Source: Acidobacteriota bacterium
GTDB taxonomy: Bacteria; Acidobacteriota; Terriglobia; Bryobacterales; Bryobacteraceae
Direction: 5' to 3'
Assembly (NCBI GenBank): GCA_018268715.1
Contig: JAFDVZ010000003.1
Span: forward strand, 186,001-250,000
Length of the DNA: 64,000 nt
The notes below the pieces were generated by a model. It did not search any database, was not told the origin of the DNA, and worked only from the letters and a program-made list of their open reading frames with translations. The position numbers and the translations under genes are program-made. This document shows positions 1 to 9,410 of this stretch, piece after piece (positions within the stretch are counted from its first letter, which is position 1; the number at the start of each line of letters is the position of its first letter).

Positions 1-1017
1 GCGGATGTCGAGTTCGGCCTGGGCGAGTTGGAGGGCGCGCTCGACGCGACGGTCGCGGTCCAGGTAGATCATGGCCAGATTGCGGTTCGCCTTCTCCCGG
101 GCGGCCTGGCCGAGACGGTCGATGACGTCCACCATCTGCATCTGCTGGTCCGCTTCCTGCTTGCGGCCGGCGGCGAGATAGAGGTCGTAGAGGGCGGCGG
201 CGTAGTCGGGGAGCGGCGTCGCCGCTTGCGCCTTCCGGTAGCTGTCGATGGCGCGTTGGGTTTCGCCATTCAGGGCGAGGACGCGGCCTTGTCCGGCCAG
301 CGCGGGATGGTAGTTGGGGAAGATGCGGAGGGCCTGCCGGTAGGACTCGGCGGCCGCGGCCGTTTCGCCGCCTTTCAGACGCAGGTTGCCGAGCTCCACG
401 TAACACCACGCCAGGTTCTCGGCCGAGGAACTGCCCGACGCGATGGCCTTCGCCATGATCTCGATGGCGCCGGGGAGATCGCCCGCGATGAAGCGGAAAT
501 AGGCGGCGCGATTGTAACTCGCCATGTCGGGGCGCAGGGTCACCATCCGCTGATAGGCCTCGGCGGAGCCGTTGTAGTCGCCTAACTCGATGAGGGCGTC
601 GCCTAACGTGCCCCAGTTCCAGGGGTCCTGCGGCGCTAACTTCGTCAGGCGGCGGGAGTAGTCGGCGGCCTGGGCGAAGCCGTGCCGCTCTAACTCGATT
701 TCGGTGCGGAGACGGAGGGCCTCGTAATTATTCGAGTCGAGCGACAGGACGTTTTCCAGGAGTTGGGCGGCGCGTTCGAGATAGCTGTAATCGGTGGTGT
801 CGCGCACCTTCTGGATGTAGGCGCCGGCCAGCAGGTTCTGGTAGTGCGCGTTGTCGGGCCTGGCGGCGGCCATGGCCTGGTACATGGCGATGCGGTCGTC
901 GGTGGCAAGGCGCTGGGCCTGTTCGTTCAGGGCGCGGTCCTGGTAGGCGGCGGCCAGGCGGTCCGGGCCGGTTTGGGCCAGGGCGGAGAGGGCGGTGACG
1001 AAGATGATGAGTCGCAT
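1..1017 (-). CDS. TPR-repeat protein, exported, 3' end cut by window edge
   Basis: An open frame runs without a stop from the ATG at 1017 to the left edge (339 codons), so the C-terminus is missing. It begins with a short hydrophobic segment ending in a likely signal-peptidase site (MRLIIFVTALSALAQT). The rest is helical tetratricopeptide-type repeat with the W/L-G-Y-A-P pattern, for example around the segments reading WNWGTLGDALIELGDY and AENLAWCYVELGNL. It lies 52 nt downstream of the DUF4331 gene on the same strand and is probably co-transcribed with it. TPR arrays are protein-protein scaffolds; pairing with a DUF4331 protein suggests a shared envelope role, but no biochemical function can be assigned. 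Confidence 0.8.
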   Translation of the reverse strand, partial: MRLIIFVTALSALAQTGPDRLAAAYQDRALNEQAQRLATDDRIAMYQAMAAARPDNAHYQNLLAGAYIQKVRDTTDYSYLERAAQLLENVLSLDSNNYEALRLRTEIELERHGFAQAADYSRRLTKLAPQDPWNWGTLGDALIELGDYNGSAEAYQRMVTLRPDMASYNRAAYFRFIAGDLPGAIEIMAKAIASGSSSAENLAWCYVELGNLRLKGGETAAAAESYRQALRIFPNYHPALAGQGRVLALNGETQRAIDSYRKAQAATPLPDYAAALYDLYLAAGRKQEADQQMQMVDVIDRLGQAAREKANRNLAMIYLDRDRRVERALQLAQAELDIR

Positions 1018-1069
1018 GGTTGTTATTGAGATGGGTGGCCGGCGGCCCGGCCACCTTCATGAACGGGAG

Positions 1070-2494
1070 TTAGTTGGTGGACTTACCCCGGCCGTTGGTT
1101 CCGTCCTGCTGGGTGTGCGCGTAGCCGGCGTGCGGGGCGGCGTGGAACGGGAAACGGTCGAGTAATGGGACGTCGTTCGAGTTGACGCCGTCGCCGAGGG
1201 GCGGGGCGTTCTGATAACCCGAAACCAGCACGCCCGCGAGCGCGCGGAGGCCGATGTCCACGACGTCGTCGCCGGGGCGGCGTCCGCCGAAGGGCCAGCC
1301 GGCGTTGTCGCCGCCCAGGGGGCCGAGACGGCTCTGCTGCGCGGCGGGGACGGGGGCGATGGTGAGGTCGATGCGGGTGATGTCGGGCACGAAGACGCCC
1401 AGCAGGTCGTTGCGCGGGGCGGGCGGGACTTTCAGGCCGAATACTCCGTTGAGCACGCCCGAGGCGAAGAATGGGTCGCCGATGAAGGCCGCGAATTGCT
1501 TGTCGTCGACCGGCTGGCTGCGGTTCCAGTAGTCCTTCATGGGCAGCGGGATGAGCGCCTCCACCGTCAGCGGATTGCCGACGCGGTCGATCTGCACCCA
1601 CTCGCCGTAGTGGAGCGGGTCCTGCGGGCTGGGACGCACGGTGACGATTTGGCGATTGGTAGCGGCCCACACGCCGATTTTCGCGTTGGGGTCCTTGGGG
1701 TCGGTGGGGACCGAGCCGTTGGCCGTCAACATGGAGATGGGCGCTTCGATGGCGATCAGGCTGATGTTGTAGCCGGCGAAACCATCGATGGCGGCGGGGG
1801 CGGCGGCGCCCTGGCCCTGGTCCGCGGCTCCGGTGAGCACCGGGGCGGGAGTGCGGAAGTTCAGCGTGTCGAACGTGGCGCCGCTATCGAAATAGAAGGC
1901 GTCGTCGCGCGGGCCGGCGAATACGCGCATGCCGTTTGAGAGTTCGAACACGGACGCCTTGCCGAGGGTGTTTTCGTAGTCGGGCGTCGACTTGGGGCCC
2001 ATGTTGGGCGGCGCGACGGATAGGGCGTGCCCGTTCTTGTCGGTGTAGAAATAGTCGGTTTTGCCGGTGCGCAGGTTGCGGACCACGACGCTGTAGGTCT
2101 GATACAGGAAGATGCCCTGGCTGTCGATGGAGTCGATCTTTCCGAAGTAGGAGACGAAGGTCGGGTTGGGGCGCAGGGTGGTTTTGAAGACCAGGTCCAC
2201 CTGCATGTCGGCGACGCCGTCGAGGCCGCGGGCGTTGTTGATGTTGAAGCGGTACAGGACGCTGTCGGAGAACTTGTAGTAACTCGGACCGTTGTCGGGA
2301 TTCTGGAATCCCTGGACGCTCATGCTCATGACCACGCGGTCCGTGCGGCCGGTTTCCCAGCTGCGGAACACGTACAGGTCGTTCAGATTGGCGGTCTGGT
2401 CCTCCAGCAACAGCGGACCGTTCCGGTGACTCGCGCCGAAGACGCTGGCGGCGAGCAAAAGGCCCGCTGTCAGGCGCAGAGTGCTTTGGATCAT
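1070..2494 (-). CDS. DUF4331 family exported protein
   Basis: A 474-aa protein with an N-terminal signal peptide (about residues 1-20) followed at once by the family's hallmark opening SHRNGPLLLEDQTANLNDLY and then VFRS. DUF4331 proteins are secreted or periplasmic beta-rich proteins of unknown biochemical role, usually about 400-500 aa, so the length is normal. The start is supported by AGGAGG five to six bases upstream on the minus strand. It lies divergent from alaS across about 115 nt and heads a likely two-gene unit with the TPR protein downstream. The family assignment rests on the N-terminal motif and overall pattern; the function is unknown. Confidence 0.85.
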   Translation of the reverse strand: MIQSTLRLTAGLLLAASVFGASHRNGPLLLEDQTANLNDLYVFRSWETGRTDRVVMSMSVQGFQNPDNGPSYYKFSDSVLYRFNINNARGLDGVADMQVDLVFKTTLRPNPTFVSYFGKIDSIDSQGIFLYQTYSVVVRNLRTGKTDYFYTDKNGHALSVAPPNMGPKSTPDYENTLGKASVFELSNGMRVFAGPRDDAFYFDSGATFDTLNFRTPAPVLTGAADQGQGAAAPAAIDGFAGYNISLIAIEAPISMLTANGSVPTDPKDPNAKIGVWAATNRQIVTVRPSPQDPLHYGEWVQIDRVGNPLTVEALIPLPMKDYWNRSQPVDDKQFAAFIGDPFFASGVLNGVFGLKVPPAPRNDLLGVFVPDITRIDLTIAPVPAAQQSRLGPLGGDNAGWPFGGRRPGDDVVDIGLRALAGVLVSGYQNAPPLGDGVNSNDVPLLDRFPFHAAPHAGYAHTQQDGTNGRGKSTN

Positions 2495-2609
2495 TCATTC
2501 CTCCTGTGAGTCTCAAATGGACTGCAATGACCTATACGAGGGCGGTTTCCAATCGGATGTAGGCGCGCGGTGAAAATCGACGGCGCGCAATGGGAGAATG
2601 GAATTACCC

Positions 2610-5219
2610 ATGACAGGAAGCCAGATCCGCCAGCAGTTCCTCGATTATTTCGCTTCGAAGGGACACCGTATCGTCCGCAGTTCTTCGCTGGTCCCCGCCA
2701 ACGACCCGACGCTGCTTTTCACCAACGCGGGCATGAACCAGTTCAAGGACGTTTTCCTGGGGCGCGAGAAGCGCGATTACAGCCGCGCCACGACATCGCA
2801 GAAGTGCGTCCGCGCGGGCGGGAAGCATAACGACCTGGAGAACGTGGGCTATACGCGGCGCCACCACACGTTTTTCGAGATGCTGGGGAATTTCTCCTTC
2901 GGCGACTACTTCAAGACCGATGCGATCGACTTCGCCTGGGAGCTGATCACCAAGGTCTACGGGCTGCCGAAAGAACGTTTGTACGTCACCGTGTTTCGCG
3001 AGGACGACGATGCGGAGAACCTGTGGCAGAAGGTGACGGGCATCTCGAAGAGCCGCATTTTCCGGCTGGATGAGAAAGATAATTTCTGGCAGATGGGGGA
3101 GACGGGGCCGTGCGGGCCGTGCTCGGAGATTCACTACGACCTGGGCGTGGAGGCCGCGGAGAAGGGCCGGGAGAGCGAGGCGTTTCCGCTGGATGGCGGC
3201 GGGCGGTTTGTCGAGATCTGGAACCTGGTGTTCATGCAGTTTGACCGCGATACGGCGGGCGTGCTGACACCGCTGCCCCGGCCTTCGATCGATACGGGCA
3301 TGGGGCTGGAGCGCGTGGCCGCGGTGATGCAGGGGAAGCTGTCGAATTACGAGACGGACCTGATCCGGCCTGTGGTGGAGAAGGCCGGCGAGATCTGCGG
3401 CGTCAAGTACGAAGGGCCGGAGATGGAGTTCGCCAACGTCGCGCTGCGGATCAACGCGGATCATGCGCGGTCGACGGCGTTTCTCATCGCCGATGGCGTT
3501 GTGCCGTCGAATGAGGGCCGCGGGTATGTGCTGCGCAAGATCATGCGGCGGGCCATGCGGCATGCCCGGCGGTTGGGGGTCACGGATCCTTACCTTTATA
3601 AGCTGACCGGGTTTGTGGCGGAACTGATGAAGGACGCCTATCCGGACCTGCTGGAGACTGAGGCGCGGGTGGCGCGCGTGGTGAAGGACGAGGAGCATCG
3701 CTACGCCACGACGTTCCTGGTGGCCGAGAAGATGTTCCACGATGAGGCCAAGACCGCCGTGGGCGGCGTGCTGCCGGGGGCGGCGGCGTTCAAGCTCTAC
3801 GACACCTATGGGCTGCCGCTCGATGAGCAGGAGGAGATGGCTCGCGAGTTTGGGTTGGCGATCGATGTCGAGTCGTTCAACCAGGAGATGGAGAAGCAGC
3901 GGTCTCGGGCTCGGGCGAGTTGGAAGGGCGCGGATAAGGCGCACATTCCCGAGGTGTATTTGTCGCTGCCTTCGACGGAGTTCGTGGGGCGCGAGGGGTT
4001 GGAGGCGCCGGTCCAGGTGCTGCGCGTGATCGAGCGGGAGGGCGTTACGGAGCTGGTGCTGGATCGTACGCCGTTTTATGCCGAGTCGGGCGGGCAGGTG
4101 GGCGATACGGGCGTCCTGGTGGATCCGGAGACGGGCGATCGCGTGGCTGTCGTGGAAGACACCTATAAGCCGGCGCCGGGCGCGGTGGTGCATCGCGTGA
4201 AGCTGGCGGGCGAGGTGAAGGAAGGCGCGAAGCTGGTGGGTCGCGTGGAGCGCGTGGGCCGCGAGGCTACGATGCGCAATCATACGGCGACGCATTTGCT
4301 GCATGCGGCGTTGCGGACGGTGTTGGGCAAGCATGTGAAGCAGGCCGGGTCGATTGTGTCGCCGGACCGGCTGCGGTTCGACTTCACGCACTATACGGCG
4401 GTGGACGCGGAGGAACTGGCGGAGATCGAGCGGTTGGCGAATCAGCAGATTCTGGCGAATGTCGCGGTCCATACCGATGTCATGGACCTGGATAACGCGC
4501 TGCAGACGGGCGCCATGGCGTTGTTCGGCGAGAAGTACGGCGAGAAGGTGCGGGTGGTCGAGGTGGGCGGCTTCAGCAAGGAGCTGTGCGGGGGTACGCA
4601 CGTGGTCCGCACGGGCGATATCGGCATCTGCAAGGTGGTCAGCGAAGGGTCGATTTCGGCGGGCGTGCGGCGCATTGAGGCGATTACCGGCGAGGGCGCG
4701 CTCGAGCGGTTCCAGAAGACCGCCGGGGCGCTGGCGCGGATCAGCGATACGTTGCACACGGGCGCCGATGACCTGGTGGATCATGTGGCGAGGCTGGTCG
4801 ATCAGCAGAAGTCGCTGGAGAAGCAGGTCGAGCAGATGAAGATGAAAATCGCGCAGGCGCAAGCGGGTCGCGTGGAGACGGAGGCTCGCGAGGTGAAGGG
4901 CGCGAAGGTGCTGGCGGCTCGGCTGGATGGCATGGATCGCGCGCAGTTGCGGGCCCTGGTGGATTCGCTGCGGAACAAGTGGAAGAGCGCGGTGGTGGTG
5001 CTGGCTTCGGCCGATGAGAGCGGCATTGCGATTGTCGCGGCGGTGACCAAGGATCTGACGGCGAAGGTCCACGCGGGCAAGCTGGCGGGGGCGGTGGCGC
5101 AGGCGGTGGGCGGCAAGGGCGGCGGCCGGCCGGATATGGCTGAGGCCGGCGGCAAGGATGTCGCGACGCTCGGGGCGGCGCTGGAGGGCGTGTACCCGAA
5201 GGTGGAGGGGATGCTCTGA
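2610..5219 (+). CDS. alaS: Alanyl-tRNA synthetase
   Basis: A class II synthetase that charges tRNA-Ala with alanine in the cytosol. The 869-aa length is standard. The N-terminal catalytic core opens with the typical SQIRQQFLDYFASKGHRIV and contains the LLFTNAGMNQFKDVFLG segment. The C-terminal editing domain carries the zinc ligands in NHTATHLLHAAL (HxxxH) and in ELCGGTHV (Cys and His). A C-terminal coiled coil and a C-Ala (DHHA1-like) glycine-rich end (GGKGGGRPDMAEAGG) follow. An ATG 12 nt upstream (2598) is in frame, but I prefer 2610 because GGGAGA at 2592-2597 then sits at a workable Shine-Dalgarno distance and MTGSQ matches the usual family start. The stop overlaps the next ATG by one base (TGATG), implying translational coupling with the reductase. 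Confidence 0.97.
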   Translation: MTGSQIRQQFLDYFASKGHRIVRSSSLVPANDPTLLFTNAGMNQFKDVFLGREKRDYSRATTSQKCVRAGGKHNDLENVGYTRRHHTFFEMLGNFSFGDYFKTDAIDFAWELITKVYGLPKERLYVTVFREDDDAENLWQKVTGISKSRIFRLDEKDNFWQMGETGPCGPCSEIHYDLGVEAAEKGRESEAFPLDGGGRFVEIWNLVFMQFDRDTAGVLTPLPRPSIDTGMGLERVAAVMQGKLSNYETDLIRPVVEKAGEICGVKYEGPEMEFANVALRINADHARSTAFLIADGVVPSNEGRGYVLRKIMRRAMRHARRLGVTDPYLYKLTGFVAELMKDAYPDLLETEARVARVVKDEEHRYATTFLVAEKMFHDEAKTAVGGVLPGAAAFKLYDTYGLPLDEQEEMAREFGLAIDVESFNQEMEKQRSRARASWKGADKAHIPEVYLSLPSTEFVGREGLEAPVQVLRVIEREGVTELVLDRTPFYAESGGQVGDTGVLVDPETGDRVAVVEDTYKPAPGAVVHRVKLAGEVKEGAKLVGRVERVGREATMRNHTATHLLHAALRTVLGKHVKQAGSIVSPDRLRFDFTHYTAVDAEELAEIERLANQQILANVAVHTDVMDLDNALQTGAMALFGEKYGEKVRVVEVGGFSKELCGGTHVVRTGDIGICKVVSEGSISAGVRRIEAITGEGALERFQKTAGALARISDTLHTGADDLVDHVARLVDQQKSLEKQVEQMKMKIAQAQAGRVETEAREVKGAKVLAARLDGMDRAQLRALVDSLRNKWKSAVVVLASADESGIAIVAAVTKDLTAKVHAGKLAGAVAQAVGGKGGGRPDMAEAGGKDVATLGAALEGVYPKVEGML

Positions 5220-6193
5220 TGTTCGACGTGGTGGTGGTGGGCGCCGGGCCCACTGGCCTTGCGTGCGGCATCGAGCTGAAGAAGCGCGGGTTGAACGCCG
5301 TGCTGATCGATAAGGGGTGCGTCGTGAACTCGCTGTACAACTATCCGACGCACATGACCTTCTTCACTACGCCGGAGTTGCTGGAGATCGGCGATATTCC
5401 GATGACGTCGCTGAATGAGAAGCCGGTGCGGACTGAGGCGCTGAAGTACTACCGGCGGGTGGCGGATCATTACGGGCTCACGATACGGCAGTATGAGCGG
5501 GTGTTACGGCTGGACGGGTCCGACGGGGCGTTTGTCGCGCGGACGGTGGATCGCGATGGGGTTGGGCATGAGTATCCGGCGCGGAAGGTGATTCTCGCCA
5601 CCGGGTATTACGACCGGCCGAATCTGCTGAATGTGCCGGGCGAGGATCTGGCCAAGGTGATCCATTACTACAAGGAGCCGCATCCTTACTACGATCACGA
5701 TGTGCTGGTGGTGGGGGCGAAGAATTCGGCGGCGATCGCGGCGCTGGAGCTGTTTTGGACGGGCGCCCGGGTGACGATGGTGCATCGCGGCGAGGGGATC
5801 CACAACAACGTGAAGTACTGGATCAAGCCGAACATCGAGAATCGCATCAAGTGCGGCGAGGTGAAGGCGTTCTTCCGCAGTTCGGTGAAGGAGATCCGGC
5901 GGGATGACGTGACGCTGTCAACGCCCGGGGGCGAGGTCACCATCAAGAATGACTTTGTTTTCGCGATGACCGGGTATCATCCGGACCTGGATTTCCTGGC
6001 TGCGCATGGCATACGGCTGGATCCGTCGACCCAGCGGCCCTATACGAACCCGGAAACGCTCGAAAGCGACACCAAGGGGATTTATCTCGCGGGCGTGATC
6101 GTGGCGGGCATGCACACCAACGAGATCTTCATCGAGAACGGACGGTTCCACGGCGCGCAGATCGCGGCCGCCGTGGAACGGGCGCTCGCTTAG
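5219..6193 (+). CDS. ypdA: YpdA-family bacillithiol-disulfide reductase
   Basis: A 324-aa FAD/NAD(P)-binding protein of the YpdA family, known to reduce oxidised bacillithiol (BSSB) in Firmicutes. The FAD dinucleotide motif GAGPTGLACGIE is at residues 8-19. The family segment SLYNYPTHMTFFTTPELLEIG follows, and a second nucleotide-binding motif (VVGAKNSAAIAALEL) lies near residue 160. The C-terminal YLAGVIVAG segment is the usual FAD-contacting end. It is coupled to alaS by a one-base overlap and its stop overlaps the convergent dehydrogenase by four bases. A bacillithiol role is supported by bshB1 7 kb downstream in this window. Thioredoxin-reductase-like alternatives are less likely because there is no CxxC redox pair. 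Confidence 0.88.
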   Translation: MFDVVVVGAGPTGLACGIELKKRGLNAVLIDKGCVVNSLYNYPTHMTFFTTPELLEIGDIPMTSLNEKPVRTEALKYYRRVADHYGLTIRQYERVLRLDGSDGAFVARTVDRDGVGHEYPARKVILATGYYDRPNLLNVPGEDLAKVIHYYKEPHPYYDHDVLVVGAKNSAAIAALELFWTGARVTMVHRGEGIHNNVKYWIKPNIENRIKCGEVKAFFRSSVKEIRRDDVTLSTPGGEVTIKNDFVFAMTGYHPDLDFLAAHGIRLDPSTQRPYTNPETLESDTKGIYLAGVIVAGMHTNEIFIENGRFHGAQIAAAVERALA

Positions 6194-7221
6194 GGCTGAA
6201 CGATCACCTTCATCAGGTTCGGCTCGTGCGCGTAGAGGCGTTCGAACCAATTGGCGGCTTCGTCGAGCGGCACACGGGCTGAAATCAGCGGATCCACCTT
6301 GATCGCGCCCCGCGACATCAGCTCGATGCAGGCCGGGTAATCGTTGCAGGAGGCGCAGGAGCCCTGCAGCCGGAGCTGGCGCGTCACCACCGCCTGCAAC
6401 GGCAGGTCGATGTTCGGCGCGACGTTGCCCACCAGCGTCAGCGTGCCGCCTTTGCGGAGGCAGGCGATGGCGGTGGCGATCGGCTGGGTGGCGCCTACCG
6501 CTTCGAGCGCGATGTCCACGCCGCGGCCACCGGTCCGCTTCAGGATTTCGGCCTTGGCGTCGCAGGTCTTGGCGTTGAACACCTCGTCGGCGCCCATTTC
6601 CTTGGCCATGGCGAGGCGGGCGTCGTCCAGGTCGATGGCGAAGATGCGGGCGCAGCCGGAGATCCGCAGGGCCTGCACGATGAGGAGCCCGATCATCCCG
6701 GCGCCGACCACCAGGGCCGTGTCGCCCAGCGTGATGGGGGTCAGGTTGACGGCGTGCACCGCCACCGAGACCGGCTCCACCATGGCGGCCTGTTCGAAGG
6801 ACACCGCTTCCGGCAGGCGGAAGGCGATGTGCTGGGGCACGACGACGTATTCGGCAAAGGCGCCGTCGCGTTTGAACTCGGTGCAGGAGACGCCGAGGAC
6901 CTGGCGGCTGTCGCACAGGTTTGAATCGCCGCGGCGGCAGAAGGCGCAGGCGCCGCAGGAGATCATGGAGTCGAAGGTGACGCGGTCGCCTTCCGCGAAC
7001 CCTTGCACAGCGGATCCGGTGGCGACAACCACGCCCGCCGCCTCGTGACCCATGATGACGGGCGGGATACGGCGGCCGGTGCTGCCGTCGAACCCGTGGA
7101 CGTCGCTGCCGCAGATGCCGCAGGCGCGGACGCGGATCAGCAGTTCATTCGGCTTCGGCTCCGGGCGCGGCACGTCCTGGAGGTCCAGCTTCTTGTATTC
7201 GGTGAGAACGAGAGCTTTCAT
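6190..7221 (-). CDS. Zinc-dependent medium-chain alcohol/polyol dehydrogenase
   Basis: A 343-aa MDR-superfamily enzyme that oxidises a secondary alcohol or polyol with NAD(P). Catalytic zinc ligands are visible as C37 in ACGICGSDVHG and H59-E60 in MGHEAAG. The structural zinc site is the four-cysteine lobe CGACAFCRRGDSNLC. The Rossmann motif is VVGAGMIG. The ATG at 7221 (MKALVLTEYK) is the conventional family start; the frame stays open 54 codons further upstream but that extension is unlike the family. The closest families by pattern are sorbitol, threonine and galactitol-phosphate dehydrogenases, and the substrate cannot be told apart from sequence alone. It is convergent with the ypdA-type gene (4-nt overlap). 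Confidence 0.9.
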   Translation of the reverse strand: MKALVLTEYKKLDLQDVPRPEPKPNELLIRVRACGICGSDVHGFDGSTGRRIPPVIMGHEAAGVVVATGSAVQGFAEGDRVTFDSMISCGACAFCRRGDSNLCDSRQVLGVSCTEFKRDGAFAEYVVVPQHIAFRLPEAVSFEQAAMVEPVSVAVHAVNLTPITLGDTALVVGAGMIGLLIVQALRISGCARIFAIDLDDARLAMAKEMGADEVFNAKTCDAKAEILKRTGGRGVDIALEAVGATQPIATAIACLRKGGTLTLVGNVAPNIDLPLQAVVTRQLRLQGSCASCNDYPACIELMSRGAIKVDPLISARVPLDEAANWFERLYAHEPNLMKVIVQP

Positions 7222-7547
7222 GAATTCAGCCTCAAACGCTGAGCATATCCCAAACCGGCGCCGGGCGCCGTCCGGGGTCATGGTACGAATGGCGAAAAGC
7301 GGGCGGGGCGAAAGGGAACACCGGCTGCGGCGCAAACGCCCACCCGGGACGGTCGGCCGGGCTCCAGACCGTTGAAATTCCATTATTTGAATCGCCGTTG
7401 GGGTTGGCCAGAGGGTTGCTTGCGGGGCCGTGCGGAGGCGATCGAAAAATCAAGGTTCCCCTTGATATTTTCTGCACTTACGGCATACTAATCGTACAAA
7501 CCGCACGACGAACTCGCCCAGGCGCGTTCGAGTTGGGGAATCAGTCT
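7222..7547. other. 326-nt divergent intergenic region
   Basis: This is the only gene-free stretch longer than 300 bases. Its right half holds the promoter-like pair listed separately at 7462-7489. I see no tRNA cloverleaf, no repeat and no convincing small gene in the remainder. The downstream frame stays open from a TTG at 7398, but that extension contains the promoter and lacks a ribosome-binding site, so I treat it as non-coding. Confidence 0.5.
7462..7489 (+). promoter_or_regulatory. Candidate sigma-70 type promoter
   Basis: TTGATA at 7462-7467 (5/6 match to TTGACA) and CATACT at 7484-7489 (4/6 match to TATAAT) are separated by 16 bases in an AT-richer patch of an otherwise GC-rich intergenic region. 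Transcription would begin near 7496, about 50 bases before the ATG at 7548. This supports that start over the longer open frame. Confidence 0.5.
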
Positions 7548-8846
7548 ATGGAATTTTGTAGGACATGGCGTTCCGTGAATCCGGGACGTCCGGTCCCACC
7601 TGCAATGGGCTGGGAAGCACACACAATCCGACGGCGTCCGACGACGGAGACGTTGCTGTTGTGTTTTCTTACCCTTGCGGCCGCCGGCCAAACGGTCATG
7701 AACTCCGGCCCGAGCGGGGCCGGTACGCGGATCGTTGCCACCGACATGGCCGTGCTCGAGGCGGGCGATCCCCGCAACGACCTGCCGTGTACGGTGACGC
7801 CCGTGAAACCGTCGCTGGGGTTCGACCTCAAGTTCCACTCCGGTTATGATGTGTCGGTTCCGCTGCGCGATCTTGCCGGAAGCGAGAACATGCTGACCAT
7901 GCTGTTCCGGGTGACGGCGGAGAACCACAAGGAGGATCCGCTGTACTTCGTCCAGCGGGTGCGTGTGCCGGCCATCGACGAGGACGCGCGCGGCGACGCC
8001 TACCTGTCCGGGGCCTTCGACGTGGGCGAGGGAAAGTACCACGTCGACTGGTTGATGCGGGACCGCTCGGAACGGGTGTGCTCGTCCTATTGGGATACCG
8101 AGGCGAATCTTCCTCCCAAGGAGAAGCAGATCGCCCTGTCGATCATGCCCGGGTCGATCGAGCGGACCGACGTCGAACAGTTCAAGGAAGAGCCGCCGAT
8201 TGAGCGAAACTCCACCGAACCGCCCCTAAACGTGAAGGTTTTGGTCAATTTTGCGCCTCAAAACGCCACTTCCGCGGCGTTTCGGCCCGCTGATACGTCG
8301 GCGCTGGTGTCCATCCTGCGCCAGATTGCGCGCGATCCGCATATTTCCAAGTTCTCCGTGGTCGCCTTCAACATGCAGGAGCAGCGCATCATCTATCGGC
8401 AGGAGAGCGCGAACCGCATCGACTTCCCCGCCCTGGGCGAGGCGCTGAACACCGTGAATCTCGGCACCGTCGACCTGAAACGGCTAAGCCAAAAGCATGG
8501 GGACACGGAATTTCTCGAAGATCTGATCAAGGCCGAGATCGGCACCGCCGAACATCCCGACGCGCTGATCTTCGCCGGACCGAAGGTGATGCTCGAGAGC
8601 AACATCAACCAGGACTCGCTCCGCGAGGTGGGCGACGTCGAATACCCGGTGTTTTACATGAATTACAACCTGAATCCGCAGGTGACGCCATGGCGGGATT
8701 CGATCAGCCGGGCCGTAAAATTCTTCCGAGGCACAGAATTTACAATTTCGAGACCCAAGGACCTGTGGTTTGCTGTAAACGAAATGGTCTCGCGTATCGT
8801 AAAATCTAAGCATGGGCGTCAAGTTTCGGCGCTGTCTTCCCACTGA
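7548..8846 (+). CDS. Exported protein of unknown function (VWA-like second half)
   Basis: A 432-aa protein with a hydrophobic export segment (TLLLCFLTLAAAGQTV) near residues 34-49; it may really start at the ATG at 7605, which would place that segment at the true N-terminus. The first half is beta-rich and Cys-poor. The second half (from about NVKVLVNFAPQNATSAAF) alternates strands and helices in a way that resembles the VWFA-related domains common in Acidobacteriota, but I see no clear MIDAS (DxSxS) motif. It overlaps the following methyltransferase gene by 35 nt, so the two are probably co-translated. I do not recognise a characterised homologue. Confidence 0.75.
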   Translation: MEFCRTWRSVNPGRPVPPAMGWEAHTIRRRPTTETLLLCFLTLAAAGQTVMNSGPSGAGTRIVATDMAVLEAGDPRNDLPCTVTPVKPSLGFDLKFHSGYDVSVPLRDLAGSENMLTMLFRVTAENHKEDPLYFVQRVRVPAIDEDARGDAYLSGAFDVGEGKYHVDWLMRDRSERVCSSYWDTEANLPPKEKQIALSIMPGSIERTDVEQFKEEPPIERNSTEPPLNVKVLVNFAPQNATSAAFRPADTSALVSILRQIARDPHISKFSVVAFNMQEQRIIYRQESANRIDFPALGEALNTVNLGTVDLKRLSQKHGDTEFLEDLIKAEIGTAEHPDALIFAGPKVMLESNINQDSLREVGDVEYPVFYMNYNLNPQVTPWRDSISRAVKFFRGTEFTISRPKDLWFAVNEMVSRIVKSKHGRQVSALSSH

Positions 8847-9408
8847 CGGATCCACTGGGGTGCGGCTTGCGGTTTTGATTGTCTCGTCCGCGGCTGTCCT
8901 GGCGGCTCAACCTCACTACGCGCAATATTCCAACAAGCTGGCTCCGTTCGTTCCATCGCCGCAGCCGATTGTCGAACGAATGCTCGAACTCGCCTCCGTG
9001 AAGGCCGGGGAAACGGTTTTCGACCTCGGATGCGGAGATGGGCGCGTGTTGGTGACCGCGGCCCAACGCTTCAAAGCCAAGGCCGTGGGCATTGAAATCT
9101 CCGACAGGCTGGTGGACCAGACCAACTCCCGAATCGCGCGACTGGGCCTGCAGGAGCAGGTCAAGGTATTGAAGGGCGATATCCGCGAGGCGGATTTGAC
9201 CGGCGCGGACGTGGTGGTGATGTACCTGATGACGGGATCGAACGCGCAGATCCGGCCGCGGCTCGAGAAGTTCCTGAAGCCGGGCGCTCGCGTGGTGTCC
9301 TACGCCTACGCGGTGCCGGGCTGGAAGCCGTCGCGGGTGGACCGCACCGACGAACAGCACGGCCACACGATCTATCTGTACGAGATGCCCCCGGCGCCGG
9401 CGAAGTAG
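8812..9408 (+). CDS. FAM173-like SAM-dependent methyltransferase with N-terminal signal/anchor
   Basis: A 198-aa class I methyltransferase. SAM motif I is FDLGCGDGRVLVTAA (about residues 68-82), the acidic end of strand 2 is VGIEIS, and motif II/III lies at KGDIREADLTGADVVVMYL. The preceding segment PFVPSPQPIVERMLELA is typical of the FAM173/ATPSCKMT lysine-methyltransferase group, which also carries an N-terminal membrane segment. Here residues 17-32 (VRLAVLIVSSAAVLAA) form a signal peptide or anchor. If it is an anchor the catalytic domain could face the cytosol; a periplasmic location would lack SAM. Its start overlaps the upstream gene by 35 nt and its stop lies two bases before the next TTG start. 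Confidence 0.82.
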   Translation: MGVKFRRCLPTDGSTGVRLAVLIVSSAAVLAAQPHYAQYSNKLAPFVPSPQPIVERMLELASVKAGETVFDLGCGDGRVLVTAAQRFKAKAVGIEISDRLVDQTNSRIARLGLQEQVKVLKGDIREADLTGADVVVMYLMTGSNAQIRPRLEKFLKPGARVVSYAYAVPGWKPSRVDRTDEQHGHTIYLYEMPPAPAK

Positions 9409-9410
9409 TT

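Noticed and set aside
2604-5072. 822-aa open frame antisense to alaS
   Set aside because: A high-GC shadow frame; its His/Arg/Leu-rich composition is unlike a protein and alaS on the plus strand is unambiguous.
7300-7400. GC-rich stretch that at first glance resembled a tRNA 3' half
   Set aside because: No cloverleaf, anticodon arm or T-arm GTTCRA motif could be built.
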